A stretch of DNA of 64,000 nucleotides from Acanthacorydalis orientalis. Its lineage: Eukaryota; Arthropoda; Insecta; Megaloptera; Corydalidae. Within the stretch, counting starts at the first letter, position 1; every line of letters begins with the position of its first letter. A program made the position numbers and the translations under genes. Under the pieces are notes generated by a model, which had not been told where the DNA came from, searched no databases, and saw only the letters and a program-made list of their open reading frames with translations. This document shows, piece by piece, positions 13,488 through 26,068 of this stretch. The stretch is taken from contig CM068321.1 in assembly GCA_034766995.1 (NCBI GenBank), positions 12,582,526 to 12,646,525 of the forward strand, in the 5' to 3' direction.

Positions 13488-13784
13488 ATGACTGGTTACT
13501 TTTTGTGCTTATTATTCATAATACCGATTGTACATGGAGCACCAATGCCTGAATATGATGTGGAAGTAGAACCATTTGAATTAGTGGCTATAGGACCAAG
13601 TGGGGAACAAACTTTAGAAGAATTTTCGCGTATTAAAAGATCTGGTTCTGGAGATTTCTTTGGAGTAATCAAAAATAAAATAACATCAGGAATAAAATCA
13701 AAATTTGCATCGCTTTCGCAAGGTTCGTCAGGGGGCGGTGATGATCATAATGATCATTATAATCCATATGATGATGTACCTCAA
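13488..13784 (+). CDS. exon 1 of the K-G repeat gene: signal peptide and propeptide
   Basis: Encodes residues 1-99. The hydrophobic core is residues 4-15 and likely cleavage follows the Gly at 17. An acidic stretch (residues 22-45) precedes RIKR at 48-51, then a basic segment rich in Lys, Phe and Ile, then a Gly/Asp/His linker. The donor is GTGAGT at 13785, in phase 0. Without splicing the frame would stop five codons later at 13797. Confidence 0.75.
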
Positions 13785-16055
13785 GTGAGTGTTTTCTAAA
13801 AAAGATTTCTATTATCTTATTATTCATATTTTTAAATTAGAATTTAGGGGTTTCTCACACAATGAGAAAAAAATAATAGAATTTATATAATAAACTAGAT
13901 ATTTTTTATTTAATTCGAGTAATATATATTTTTTTGTTTTTAAATATATATTTTTTTAATTTACAGTGTTAGTGTAAAAATATAATTGTTTAATATTTGA
14001 AAAAGATGAATTAGGATTACTTACAAGCTACAATATTAATGACTATATTATAAAAATCCATATATATATATATATATATATATAAATATATATATTCATT
14101 ATTAAATACATTTTTATGCTTTGTGTCTATTCTAATTACTGTTATTGCAAAATATTTTTTTGCATTTAAAAACCAATTAATAATTTTAAAAGGATCCAAT
14201 CGTTAGAAAATATTCCAAATAAGTTTATTAAAAATTGTATACTTCTCATTTCTTGGTTACTAATTGGTGTTTGTAAAGTACATTTTTTAAAAAATATCAA
14301 AAGAATTGCATTACCGCGTTTGCCAGCTGCATACAACTCGGGACCGGCCATATGACCAGCCCTGTTATATATAAAATTGTTCAAAAGTATATATTTTAAA
14401 AGACATATCATTAAAAAACGGTGTGTATCTTTTATCATTTTCGATATTTTAACATATCCTTTCTAACTCTCATCGTACAATAGAATTTTTCTTAGTACAA
14501 TATTTTTTCTCTATTTTCGTAACATATTTATTTAAATATACTTTTATATTTGTATATCTTATACATATTGTATTTATTAGTACATCGAACCAAATCATAT
14601 AATAATGTCAAAAAGTTCATCAAACGTATAAAAATAAAATGTAAAATTATAAAAAATTGAATTTAAAAAGGAAAAATATCATCTGCTTTATAATTTATAA
14701 TTATTTTTCAAAATAAACAATGAATACAAACGTATATTTTAAATACAGAAATTATTTTTTAAATTAAAAGTATTAGAATTAAGAAATGACATAAATATAT
14801 TTTTTAACCTTTATTTTGTTATAAGCTGCATTTAATTTTTCTCACGTCTTATATTGTTATGTTAGAGTTACGATCAAAAATCATTCGATTGGTGGAGTTT
14901 GAAGAAATCAATACTCAACACTTTACTGCAAGCTGTGAAAGCAATTAAAGGCGGTGTAATAGCAATCAAAGGTCAATTAATAAAAGGCGGCGGTCAAATT
15001 ATATCGACAAAAGGACAAATTATTAGTGCTAAAGGAGAAGCAATATCGAATTTGGGACGACATATGGCCACGTCTGCATTGCTAGTCACTCCACATTCTA
15101 GTTCAGGACATGGAGATCATCAGGTTTCATCATATTCCGCATCAGGACCATCCAGTTCAGGTAACTTTTTTTAAATCGATGACATTTTAAGAGTTTTTAT
15201 TTTATTCAAGTAATTAAAATGAGATGCAACGTATTTGTCAACACAAATGAAATAATACCGGATATTTTTCTAAACAATATCTGTCATACATGCAATATAT
15301 TCTATTCTTTGTTGTGCTGAAAATCTGATTGAAGTATGTAATATTATTCGCTGGTTAGAAAATTGTCAGAAAAATGAGTAAAACGACTCCGAATATTTTT
15401 TTATTTCATTTTAAAAGCTAATTTATTTTAGCTATTTTTATATATAATGACTGACTTAAATGTCTTTCTCTATGCTTTCTTTTGTCGTGATTATTGTTTT
15501 TAAAAATTAAATCACTTTTAAATGCAGCACTATCGATAAAAATATAAATAGTTTTCACTCTTGCATTTCTAATTTAAATTACTTTCATAAAATAATACTA
15601 ATTCAATACAATAAAAAAAACACGATATATTTAGATTCATACAATATTGCACATGAAATAAAAATGTTAAAATGTATTACAATCAGGAAGTCATCGGGTT
15701 AGTTTTTGTATATAATCAATGTATCTGATCTTTAAAAAAAACACTCTCTCTATGCACACTTGAAATGTTATTGTGACCTATATGCTATTATTATTATTTA
15801 AGATAGTAGCTTCAATTGATTCAAAATTAAGAAAAAAAAGTTAGGGATCAATAATTCACATTCACTTTTTGAACTCTATGACACTAAACAGAAAAATAAA
15901 AATAATACAAATTTCACTTGAATATGTTTTCATTTTCAAACCAGATTTGAAATATGCAAATGAAATCTAAAGATAAATTATAAATATGCATAATCGGCAA
16001 AAAACATGTGTATCCGCGTTTTTAAATATAAACATATATGATACTCAAAAAACTA

Positions 16056-16096
<41 letters not shown>

Positions 16097-17548
16097 CAAA
16101 AACATTGATATTTATTTTAGAAATAAAGAACTATTTTAGATTAATTAATTGCTTATTTTTTAATAAAAATAATTACATATCTTCACAAAAAATTTAAAAC
16201 TTATAAAGCAATTTAGTAAAAAAGAATGAATTTTTAAATATAATTGTCCAATTATGACAGGTTATTGTCCGTATATATACAATTCATCAGTGGTGCTATA
16301 GTTAATAAACGACAATAATTAGTTGACTTGCATTGACAGCTCACGAAAAACTTTTTGAATGCTTTTACATTGTTTTATACACATTTTCTAATTTTATATC
16401 GAAATTCTAAAGTAATAAGAATTAAGTAATAATAATACAAATTGTAATATCAAATACAATTATCTGAGATGTTTTTTTCTGATAAAGAATCTTATAAAAA
16501 TATCGTAAATTGGGTAGTTTTAATTGAATTGTTGAAATAAATAATCTAACATTAATAAAAAAAAATATTAATTTTTTTTATTAGTGTTAGTATCACTTTC
16601 TCGAACATATTGCTATACATGTTTATATTAATCAATGAAATTTAATTATTTTTTTAAAAAATAATGTTTTTGAACTCACAAAATATTTTGGAAGTACTTT
16701 CCATTTATAAATGCTGTTTGAAAGTTTTTGCTGACACAAAGTAGTTTATGGTTTTATAAAAATAGAGATTCATCGGTGAAAGATTTGATGCGCTCATCGA
16801 ATGGGTGAATGTTTCATATCACAAAGAACAGTAATTTGTAAGATATGAAATTTCACAATCTCATTGTAATATGCAAAGTTTCAAAAATATCTCTAAATCA
16901 AAAAACGAAAGTTGAAATAAAAATTATTAAATGTCAAAGTTTGATCAACTTTCGAAACAAATCGAATAAAAATTTTATTATTAACGGTTGATATTTTTTT
17001 CTTAGAAGATACCTTCTGAATAAATTACATTTTATTTAATGCATTAAATTGATTATTGTTATTTGTAATAAAATTAATTTTTAATACATATTGATGTATC
17101 AAGAGAAAAAATATTTTTAGCTAGTATGAAACAAAAATATTTGAATGAAATAAAGAAAAGAAATAAATCTCAAAATATAATCTTTTAAAAAAAATTATTC
17201 CTCAGAATAGTAGTCAATATTTTCAATACATTTCTGTCAATGCCTAACATATATCTTCCTCCCCTTCAGTGAAAAAATATACAGTTTGTTCTTCCAATCA
17301 GTTCTTTATATCATCTTTAACTTATCAGAGCAAACGTCCTTCCTTTGAGATCATTCTGATCAACAGTTTATGCCTGGGGTAAATAGAAGTCACATAGCAT
17401 CAGATCGATTGTCTCGTGTTGTCATGATGAAATAGAGTTCGGTCACGACCAGTAACGCTACCGTGAACAATTGACAGGAGGAATAAAGACTATAAAGTTA
17501 TATATTTTGTTTAATTCTGTTTATATTTTTTCATAATATATCTTATAG

Positions 17549-17588
<40 letters not shown>

Positions 17589-19594
17589 TGTTTATGTATA
17601 TTGTCAAATATATGTTACAGCATACAGTCATAGTGGAGGTTCTGCCCCGTCTGCACCATCTGCAGCTGTAGATCATTCTAGTCATGGTTTCAGTTCATCC
17701 AGTTCTCCAAATTCACATTACGGTGTTCCACCAATTCCACCTTCTGGAGGATATGGACCACCTGCAGAATCTGCTCATTTATCTGCTAATGCATACGCTT
17801 CTCATAAATACCAGTCAGCAGCAGCAGGTATATAATTATAATTCCATTTATATTTGATATATATATATATATATATTTGATTGAAATTTTAAAAAATGTA
17901 ATAGTTCGTTAAATCTTAATTTTATAATTAATCGAATTTTAGTTTTCTAAACTCATTAAGTATAATCGACGAAAAAACATTTTCAGTATTTATATCAACT
18001 TTCATAAGACTTCGTATTTTATCATAAAGATTGTTAGAAAAATATCTACACTTTTTTAATATTTAATTAGTTTTTCGAATCAATCGTATCACTCGTAAAC
18101 CAAAGTTAAAATATAAACTTTACAATTAAGTTGGAATTTATTTTAAGCCAAGATTCTATTTCAGCTCTCTATATTTCTTATTTAATTTTTATCTATTTTG
18201 TTTTCTATGAAAATCGAATGTATTTAGTTATATGCGCATTACTTTACTTATGAGAAGATCTTTTTGAATAAATTTCAATACTTATTTGTTTCAAGCTCTT
18301 CCACTTATATTGATATAGTCATTAAAAAAAATATATAAATAATCCCTACACATTTTAACAGCTTTTAGCCCATTATTTATGAATACATTTATGTATGTTG
18401 ATCAAATTATATTAACTTTGAAAAATATATTTATGACCTGAAATAGACATAAATTGGAAAATCACTCAAATATATTCCAGTTTTGTACTTGAAAAATCAA
18501 ACAAATAATTGTAGTAAATGAAACAATTCTCATTAAAATGATGCATGTGTAATTATAAATTTAGTCATGAAATGTGTATGGAAAATATTATTATAAATTT
18601 TAGGCGTTAAATTAAATTTCTTTTAATATACATAAAATAAATATAATCTCAAATATTTATTTAGAAACGTGTACCGTGGTTTTTTAAATATTAATCATAC
18701 TCCTTGATACTAATTGGTTAATAATTTTTAGATTATTGAAGATAATGAAGTTATAATAATTTCATTTATATGGGTTGGTGAGTTTCATTTATATTCTGAT
18801 GATTCATTGTTTATTTATTTTCCACGATTATTTTTGGCTCTTAAGCCGAACACACACTTTAACAACACCCTCACTCTCAAGTAGCTTGTTGACATACTTG
18901 AGTTCATCAGTAATCTGCTTGAGGATGGTTCAATAACTGAAATTAGTCATAACAGATAAATGAATAAGTGATTCATCAGGCCATGACCCCCAGGAAAAAT
19001 ATCATTTCAAAATATCATTTAATGTAATTCAAAACTTTTTTTAAATTAAAAGTAAAAAGAACATTTTTGATTTATGAACTAATTTTAGACAATAAGTTCA
19101 TTTTCTTAACTACAATTAAATAAATGAGACTAACACATAACTACTATAAAATTTTACTAATGGTCATTATCATTTGTACATAATTAAGCACTTTTTTATG
19201 TAGTAAATGAATGAAAGGAATTGTATTTTGTTAATAGCTTAGAGTGCACCATTCGTTATTCTTTGTGCAACTGATTGTTGAAATGTTCTTCATCACTTCT
19301 TAGCTTTTAAGAAAGTATATAAACATATTATTCATCGTTTTATCTTATAGATGAAGCAATAAGAAATATTGAAAATAAATAGAAAATGTTAAACGGCAAC
19401 TTTTATGAATATATTTAAATCAAAATGCATTTATCAAAAAGTTACATATTCGTCAGGTCGCTATTTAATGTGATAAAAATCTAGGTCATTAACATTTTTA
19501 AACAACTTTTTAAGTTCTAGATGTATTTCATTAGTTTTAACATCTTTCATAATGTTTTGTTTCTTAATTTCTAAATATTATTATCCATATACGC

Positions 19595-19656
<62 letters not shown>

Positions 19657-21327
19657 GTCTGTTAACATTATGTAAAAAGATATCTTCGGATTTATACATG
19701 AAATTTCTTTTAAGATAATAAGTTGTTTTTTTTACAAAAGAAGTAAATGCTACATTGTTACACAATGAGTTAAATAGAATTTTATTATGCATATTTGTAA
19801 TGAAATAATATAATTTGTAAAGATGTAATGAACGCAATTAAATTAATTAATTATATTATATTATTACGTTTATGGTTAGTTGTCAGGCTAGGTAATTTCT
19901 AAGTAATATAGAATGAAAATAAAAAAATAGATTCACTGTAAATAATATAAACATTAGAATGCCAGAAAACATATATATTATCACATTTTTATTCATTAAA
20001 TAAATTTCAGTCTAAAACATTTAATTTTTCTCGGTTTAATGTTATTTTTTATCAAGAATATTATAGTTTGCATAAAGCATATAAAAGTCATTAATTGTAT
20101 TCGAAACTATAAAATACTTAAAAAGAATATAATGGACTTTTAAGCCGTACTTATGGCAATAGAATTTATGCATTCCTATAATTTATTCTAGTTGTGTCTA
20201 ATAAGGGGAAAAAAGTGTCTAAATTGTGAGAGTTTGATATAAGTAAACATTTTTGTGCGGGGTAATTGAAGTCTTAATTAAATTTGACTGATATAGTATT
20301 TTAATTTTAATAATAATGAATATATGTATATATTAATTTATTAATCATATTTATTTTATTTTAATATTATTTAGTTAAAAAATCATTTTTAAAGTTATAA
20401 GTTATTATCTTTTTTATAGTTACTTACTATACAATATTTGATTTGTTTTTATAATCACAATTTTGTAAAAATTAAAGTAATTTTAATGTTAAGGTCTACC
20501 AGATAAAAGATGTTTTACTTTTTTGTCGCATTGGGAATGGAATTTTCTACTTTGTTGCGTTAAATAAATTTGGTTAATAAGAAGAAAACTTTTTAAAGAA
20601 ACGCAGAATATTATATAAATGTATATCAAATGCAATAAAATGGATAATAGTATAATCAATGACGAAAAAATTTTTTTAATCAAATATTTATTGAAATTTA
20701 AAAATAAATTTTTCACTGCACAAATCATACATTATTTAAATTAAAATAAGATCATTAATTGATCATTGATCATTTTTATAGTTCCTTATGTCCATTTCGA
20801 TGGCGATATCATCGTCCTCTGAATGCGTAAGTAGAGAAGAATCTAAAAGTATTAGTACATGTAATAATTTTCTGATTTAAAGATCATGGAAGATCTATTA
20901 AAATGAATATAAGGAACAACCATGATAATCAATAGCCAATTAATAAACATATTTGTTTAGTAAATAAGTTATAACTTGTGAAAGAGTGAACAATTCATTT
21001 GTATAATAGAATTTGGCAAGAGTTTCAAAAATGTTATTGCGATTTATCTACATTAATATATTATGCCTAAGTAAATAAACTTATATATTATTTATTTACT
21101 AAAAAATAGACTGAAAATAAATTATGATTGTTTATTGTAAATCATCATCATAGATTTAAGTTTATTTTAGTTTTCGTCTACTTTACTGTGAAAATATTAT
21201 CATTTCTTGCATATTTTTAGTTATCAAAACAAAAACAAACTATTAAATTTTGAAATTAAAAATATTTTTAATACTTGAAACACATTTGCATTGCATATCT
21301 TAATTTTTATAAAAAAATATGATTACT

Positions 21328-21371
<44 letters not shown>

Positions 21372-21764
21372 TAAATAGATAGACAGATAGATAGATGGGT
21401 AGTATATTATTATATATGTGTCTCAACGAGATCAAGTCTAACAAGATAATAATTTTGCATGTACGAATATCATATTTTTTCTGTGTAAGATTATTTTCAA
21501 AAAGTATTTAATGTTAAAATATTGTTTTTTAACTAATCCGTCATTTATTTTAATTGTATTTAATATAAATTCAAATCTAAATAACTAAGCCTGATAAATA
21601 ATTAATATTGAATGAATGAATGTATTTATTTGTATTCAAGGTACACAGTGACCTATTACAAAGGTGGTTGATATTATTTTATAAGTGATTATTTTTTATA
21701 ATACTTACAGTTTTACAATTAAAATAGTAATAATGGTTAGTTTCAATAATAAAATAATAGTTAA

Positions 21765-21831
<67 letters not shown>

Positions 21832-23470
21832 TTAGAGAACAAAATGAAATATAATTTATTCATTTGAACAAAATGATCGAAGTTTCAAGGCCGAATTATA
21901 TAATAAAATATATTCTTTGCTTCGCTTTTGATTTTTATGAGAATTATGTTTAGAAACTGATTAACTTGTATGAAAGTGTTCCTATATGGCTCGTATTGTG
22001 GACACGCACTTAATAGGTGTTGAATTGTTTCATTCACATTTAAATTATACATTAGGCACTTGTCCGTTTCACATATTTTATGAGTAATTCATTTATTGCT
22101 ATTGTAGTATTTCGCGCCCCTCAAGTCTTATTTAAGTTATGGTTCTGATATATTTTAGTGGTATATTAAATTTTAAGTATGGCTCGCAGTCTAAAAATGT
22201 AGGGTTCTTTATTTGTTTTATACAAAGTGCTATATTTCGAATTTTCTACCCATTCAATATCGTTTCTTATGCCCTCTTCAGATATATTGTTCATTATTTT
22301 CTCTATATAACTCGTTATTTCCATAGAGTTTTGGCTGATCCATAGTCGCAGGAATCCGTATTTATCTAGCGTATTCTGAATTTGGTCGCATCAATTATAT
22401 TTAGATAGATTGTTTGTCAAGTTGTTTAGTTTTAATAGTTTATCGTAGCACTTACGAAGGAAACAATGTCCGTCTATTTTTACTAATTTGGTCCAATATT
22501 TCATTGCTCTTTTGAATACGTCTTGTTCAAGTCTTTCTGGTCCTGTTTCGAGTCTAATTATATATCCAGGTGTACATTTTGTTAATGCCAAAAGCTTTTT
22601 GAAAAATAGTTATTTAATTTCTACTTGGTTGAAGAAACGCAAACCGCCAATTCCGGCACTGTAAAGTAATAAAGTATATATTAACGACTTGAAGAGCGTT
22701 AACCGTGATTCCCGATTGAGTTTTGCTGCTATCATTGTTTTCCAAATAGCCCTCATTGCCATTTTAGCCTTCGTTTGAAAATGGTTTACTGGATACAAAC
22801 AATTAATATGTTTTAATTATGAGCAAGTTGAAAGACAGAATATTCAAGAATTAAGAATATAGAAATAGAAAAATAATATTCATAATTTCTCAAAATTTAA
22901 TATTTTTTATTATTATTATTAATTATAAATATTCTTGTACATGAAACTTAGTAAACTCTAATTGGCTTTTTCAGTTGCATAGATTAACTTGATTTCAATT
23001 TCCCTAAATATGATAGTGTTTTCGATTTTAATTTTAAATATGTTTAGCTACAATCTACTTATTTTTTAATTCAATTATTTTAATATACTATAATAATTAG
23101 GCACTAGTTTACAATAAAAATTAAACCACAATTTGTACTATCCACACAAATAGCCATGTAAAAAGGATTATTTGTAAAACTATTGATATTTTCGTGCGTT
23201 CATTGATAAGAATTAGAAAATAATGAAAATTGAAAAAAACCATCGAAAGTTTACATAGTATTTTGTGTATTTAAAAAGTGAGAATATTTTTTTTATTATT
23301 ATTTGCAATATATAGCATTAATATTTAGTCGAAATAAATACCAGTACTAGGCTGGTGATCATGACCAAACAAATATCAGGGTCATGAACACACGCACTGA
23401 CTTTCATTTCCATACGGAACACTTTCTTTTCGCAGAACCAAGTGGATATGAAATATACAATGTTAAATAT

Positions 23471-23524
<54 letters not shown>

Positions 23525-24466
23525 TAGATATATATATATACATATATATGTATAAGTATAATCTATATTATCATAACAGAATTTAATATATACACACTAT
23601 TTTACACGGTATCTGTAAATGTATATTAACAAAAAAATGTAAAATTAACAAAAGTGTACAATTAACGAGTCTTCGGTGTTCATTTAAAAGATATAGGATG
23701 CTTTACTTTCTTCTCATAATGAGAATGATTTTTTACTTAAATTCAGGTTAAGTAGGATTTATTATTTTATATAAAACATATGATAATTCATTAAATAATG
23801 CATAATATTTAATAATTTTATAGCCAATACTAGTTATGTAGAAATTATTTTTTTAGAAATTATCATGAGTTTGAAGAGATTGTTCATTGATTTGACTAGC
23901 AAGAATGGTAGATATTAATTTTTGTTTATTTTTTATTATCGAGTTACACACACACAATAAAAATAGAATAATAATTTCAGTTTAAATTATCGACTAGAAT
24001 ATTAAGATAAATGCAAAGATCGTTTTTTTAGATTTATCCCTTTTAGAGTGTAAAGAAGTAAAGAAACGATGATAATGGAAATTTAATCTCTATAACTAAT
24101 TCACTATTCTTATTAGTATGTTAAAAGTTTTAATTCGAACATGTAAGACAGACAAAAGATAAAATTTTATTTGCTCTACTCAATATTCTTTTCAGAAAAA
24201 AATATATGTACTTACATATAATATTATCAGTCTATATATTTTAGATATATGGAGTTATCTTAAGAAGTTAATTTATACATGTATGTAAAATATTAGAAAA
24301 AAAATTAGATTCGAATAAATAATTTAATCTAAACCATTAAGAGAAAAGCATACATCTATAAGAGCTGATCCTGAAGAGTTATTTGAAGCGTGTGTTTTAT
24401 AATCTAAGTTGAAGATTCTATTTGAGAATTCAAGAGATCTTTTTAATAAAATTCCAGATACTAATA

Positions 24467-24506
<40 letters not shown>

Positions 24507-26068
24507 TTTTGGCCATTTTTTATTAATGAATTCTTATATAAATTTATATAATTCTACAGTGAAAAGCTTTATATAAGAAAATTATCTTTCTTTTCGTTAT
24601 TTTTAGCAACTAAAAATGCTGTAAACATTTTAAGAATATTGTTAGTTATAAAATATAACCACAAGAATACAGATTTCACGTGATTAGTATTATTTTTACT
24701 ATTTTGAATAAGACTGACAGAATTATTGACTATGTCAGAACTCAAAATTCTGATATTAATATCGATTGTAATCTGATATTAATATTAATGAAGAAAATAT
24801 TTCTCGCTATTGAAATCAGTTTTGTTATGAAGAGACAACAAAATAATTATTATAAAAATTTGAGAATACACGTATTTTATATGTGCAATTTTCTTTTTAC
24901 TACCACATTTGTTACTAATTCTTTATTAAACTATGACTAAGGAACTAGACATTGAACAGACTAAAGTAAAGACTTTTCACCTTGGTTCTATATATATAAA
25001 TAAGTCTGAGACTACTTTTTTATTGTAAATATACTTCCTTAATATATCATAAAAATACAATTAATTTATTATTAAATAATAATATATAATTGTTGTTTTG
25101 ATGTAGCACATAAAGGAGGCTTACCCGAAGGATATCATGCTGGATTGGTAATTGTGAAACCGATATATAAGACCAATAGGGGAGTCGATATACAAAAACC
25201 TCTCTCAGGAATTGTATCACTTCATACGGATCAACATCATAGTATAGATGGGCATCCATCACGTGGTCCATCTAAACCAGAAGACCCAATTCTTCCTTTT
25301 AAATATCTTCCCTCATTACAAAATTCCCAAAAATTTAACCTTCGTCAGCTATTTGATTTATCTGCAAGTCAGTCTAAACCTACTCTACTTGAAACTATTT
25401 TAAAAACATCTGCAGGAACAAATCATGAAAAGAATACTCCAGAAAAACTTTCATTACACTCTTCTTTAGTGTCAGATAAACTTAACGGTGATTATTTACC
25501 ATCGGAAACTATTTCGGTTTCACAAAAGAATAAGTTAAAACCACCTGCATCATCCTATGGCATTCCTATAAAAGATGGTAACTATTTATCCAATGCACAT
25601 AATAGCTCTTCTGAAAATTTATTTATTCCAAATTTGACACCGAATAATTATGGTGGATTTTTAACTGAAGACACTTCTACTTTCCATGTATCTAACTTAG
25701 ATGGTCCAGAACCTCGTCCTTTAAACGGTCTTAATTTAAGTCCTAATATTGAAAACAATAATAAATATATAGAATCGATACCTTCATCCAATTTGCTTCC
25801 AAACAATATATTATTGCCTACTAACCCTAGTTATATCGGTCCATTGCCACCCATAGAACCTCTCAATTTATTTGGACATAAGACATCACAGATACATAGC
25901 AACATTGGACATAGACCGTATGAAGAACTTAACGCACCACTGACTTTGGACTTCCATCCTAGATCACTGACTTCGAGACAAGGAAATAAGAACTCGGACT
26001 TTATAATACAGAAATCAATAGCATATGAAATCAATAGTCCTAAGGAGATTAGAAAGAAGACTACCTAA
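13488..26068 (+). CDS. secreted low-complexity protein with seven-residue K-G repeat (four exons)
   Basis: I do not recognise this as a named gene. Exons are 13488-13784, 14866-15160, 17621-17827 and 25107-26068. All junctions are GT-AG and phases match (0, 1, 1), giving 586 residues. Residues 1-17 form a signal peptide. RIKR at 48-51 fits a furin-type cleavage site. Residues 126-167 form six seven-residue K-G units. Residues about 198-267 are rich in Ser, Gly, His, Tyr, Pro and Ala. The last 320 residues are Ser/Asn/Pro/Leu-rich with SYGIP near 416. Signal peptide, dibasic site and resilin-like SYGxP suggest an extracellular structural or matrix role, which is inference. I chose the start at 13488 because it follows a good acceptor (pyrimidine run plus CAG). 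An in-frame ATG at 13452 would add 12 residues if that is not an intron end. Intron 3 is 7.3 kb, so a skipped small exon is possible. Confidence 0.75.
13785..14865. other. intron 1 of the K-G repeat gene
   Basis: AT-rich intron with a (TA)n tract at 14059-14094. It also holds a sharply GC-richer islet at 14306-14364 that the plus-strand gene does not explain. Otherwise I see nothing in it. Confidence 0.6.
14315..14361 (-). other. GC-rich islet with exon-like borders on the minus strand
   Basis: About 47 bases of much higher GC than their surroundings. On the minus strand they are bounded by TATAACAG before and GTAATG after, which would fit a small exon. The length is not a multiple of three and no partner exon was found. 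It may be a mobile-element fragment or a conserved regulatory element instead. Confidence 0.25.
14866..15160 (+). CDS. exon 2: seven-residue K-G repeat block
   Basis: Acceptor TTATGTTAG ends at 14865 and the donor GTAACT follows 15160. The exon encodes residues 100-197. A Trp-Trp pair at 108-109 precedes an amphipathic Lys/Leu segment. Six seven-residue units follow at 126-167, each near the pattern x-K-G-(G/Q/E)-x-(I)-x, then a Ser/Gly/His tail. This is the most distinctive part of the protein and the likely conserved core. Confidence 0.75.
15161..17620. other. intron 2 of the K-G repeat gene
   Basis: 2.46 kb intron. It holds (TA)n tracts at 16059-16095 and 17552-17586 and a decayed mariner-like transposase tail on the minus strand near 17.2-17.5 kb. 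No further exon is evident. Confidence 0.6.
17190..17480 (-). pseudogene. decayed mariner-like transposase C-terminal relic
   Basis: Read on the minus strand, short pieces in shifting frames resemble the second half of a Tc1/mariner transposase: an HHDN block (usual catalytic HDNA motif), then CDFYLPQ (usual CDFFLFP motif), KGRTFA, and a C-terminal block like CIDxNGxYFE. Stops and frameshifts interrupt it, and the stretch between the two motifs is shortened. It lies inside intron 2 of the plus-strand gene. Assignment rests on motif order only. Confidence 0.5.
17621..17827 (+). CDS. exon 3: Ser/Gly/His/Pro/Ala-rich segment
   Basis: Acceptor TATGTTACAG ends at 17620 and the donor GTATAT follows 17827. 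The length of 207 nt keeps phase 1 on both sides, so it could be skipped without breaking the frame. It encodes a flexible segment with YGVPP and YGPP motifs and an Ala run at the end, the composition of many cuticle or silk-like proteins. The base composition is clearly richer in GC than the flanks. Confidence 0.7.
18828..18992 (-). pseudogene. unidentified coding-like fragment, one internal stop
   Basis: Minus-strand frame of 55 codons ending in TAA at 18828-18830 and broken once by TGA at 18930-18932. The 33 residues after the break include DELKYVNKLLESEGVV and end in KSQK. GC content and codon choice look protein-like, unlike the flanks. A good acceptor (CTAATTTCAG) sits just before the internal stop, but the frame it would open is different. 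I cannot name the family. It may be a retrocopy or transposon fragment. Confidence 0.35.
19603..19653 (+). repeat. (TA)n microsatellite
   Basis: TA array of about 51 bp in intron 3 of the secreted-protein gene. Confidence 0.95.
20757..20850 (+). repeat. dispersed repeat family A, copy 1
   Basis: Shares with the other copies a core of the form ATCATTTTT..GCTTATG.GCATTTCGATG..GAT.TCATC.TC.. followed by GAATC/AATCTG. It is diverged. See the copies at 31.0, 42.5, 42.6, 43.1, 48.9, 50.4 and 60.9 kb. Confidence 0.5.
21329..21398 (+). repeat. composite (TA)n-(GA)n-(GATA)n microsatellite
   Basis: A TA tract at 21329-21352 passes directly into about nine GA units, then into imperfect GATA repeats. 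Confidence 0.9.
21768..21827 (+). repeat. (TA)n microsatellite
   Basis: Nearly pure TA array of about 58 bp. Confidence 0.95.
21950..22800 (-). pseudogene. 3' end of a decayed non-LTR (LINE) retrotransposon
   Basis: Three minus-strand pieces in order resemble the C-terminal part of a LINE open reading frame 2. At 22798-22610 a stretch with LFKSLIYTLLLYSAGIGG matches the post-polymerase LF.SLI.S.LLYGAE.WG region. At 22591-22391 CTPGYIIRLETGPERL matches the CTPGYIVREET block. Near 22100-21960 a cysteine-containing tail has ETIQHLLSACPQYEPYR. Frames are interrupted by stops and shifts, so it is dead. It sits in intron 3 in antisense orientation. The clade is not determined. Confidence 0.7.
23474..23549 (+). 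repeat. (TA)n microsatellite with GATA interruptions
   Basis: TA array broken near its right end by TAGATAGATA and TACATA units. Confidence 0.9.
25107..26068 (+). CDS. exon 4: terminal Ser/Asn/Pro/Leu-rich segment and stop
   Basis: Acceptor TTTTGATGTAG ends at 25106 and the frame runs open for 320 residues to TAA at 26066-26068. It carries HKGG-like and Pro/Leu-rich segments and one SYGIPI motif near residue 416. It has no membrane segment and no recognised domain. It ends in a basic tail (KEIRKKTT). The opposite-strand frames here are short and look like shadows. Confidence 0.75.

Larger units (their letters stand above)
17828..25106. other. intron 3 of the K-G repeat gene
   Basis: 7.3 kb intron. 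It holds (TA)n tracts at 17855, 19603, 21329, 21768, 23474 and 24471, a (GA)n/(GATA)n stretch at 21353-21398, a non-LTR retrotransposon tail at 21.95-22.8 kb, a dispersed repeat copy near 20.8 kb and a coding-like decayed fragment at 18828-18992. A GC-richer islet at 23345-23450 is unexplained. Confidence 0.6.
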
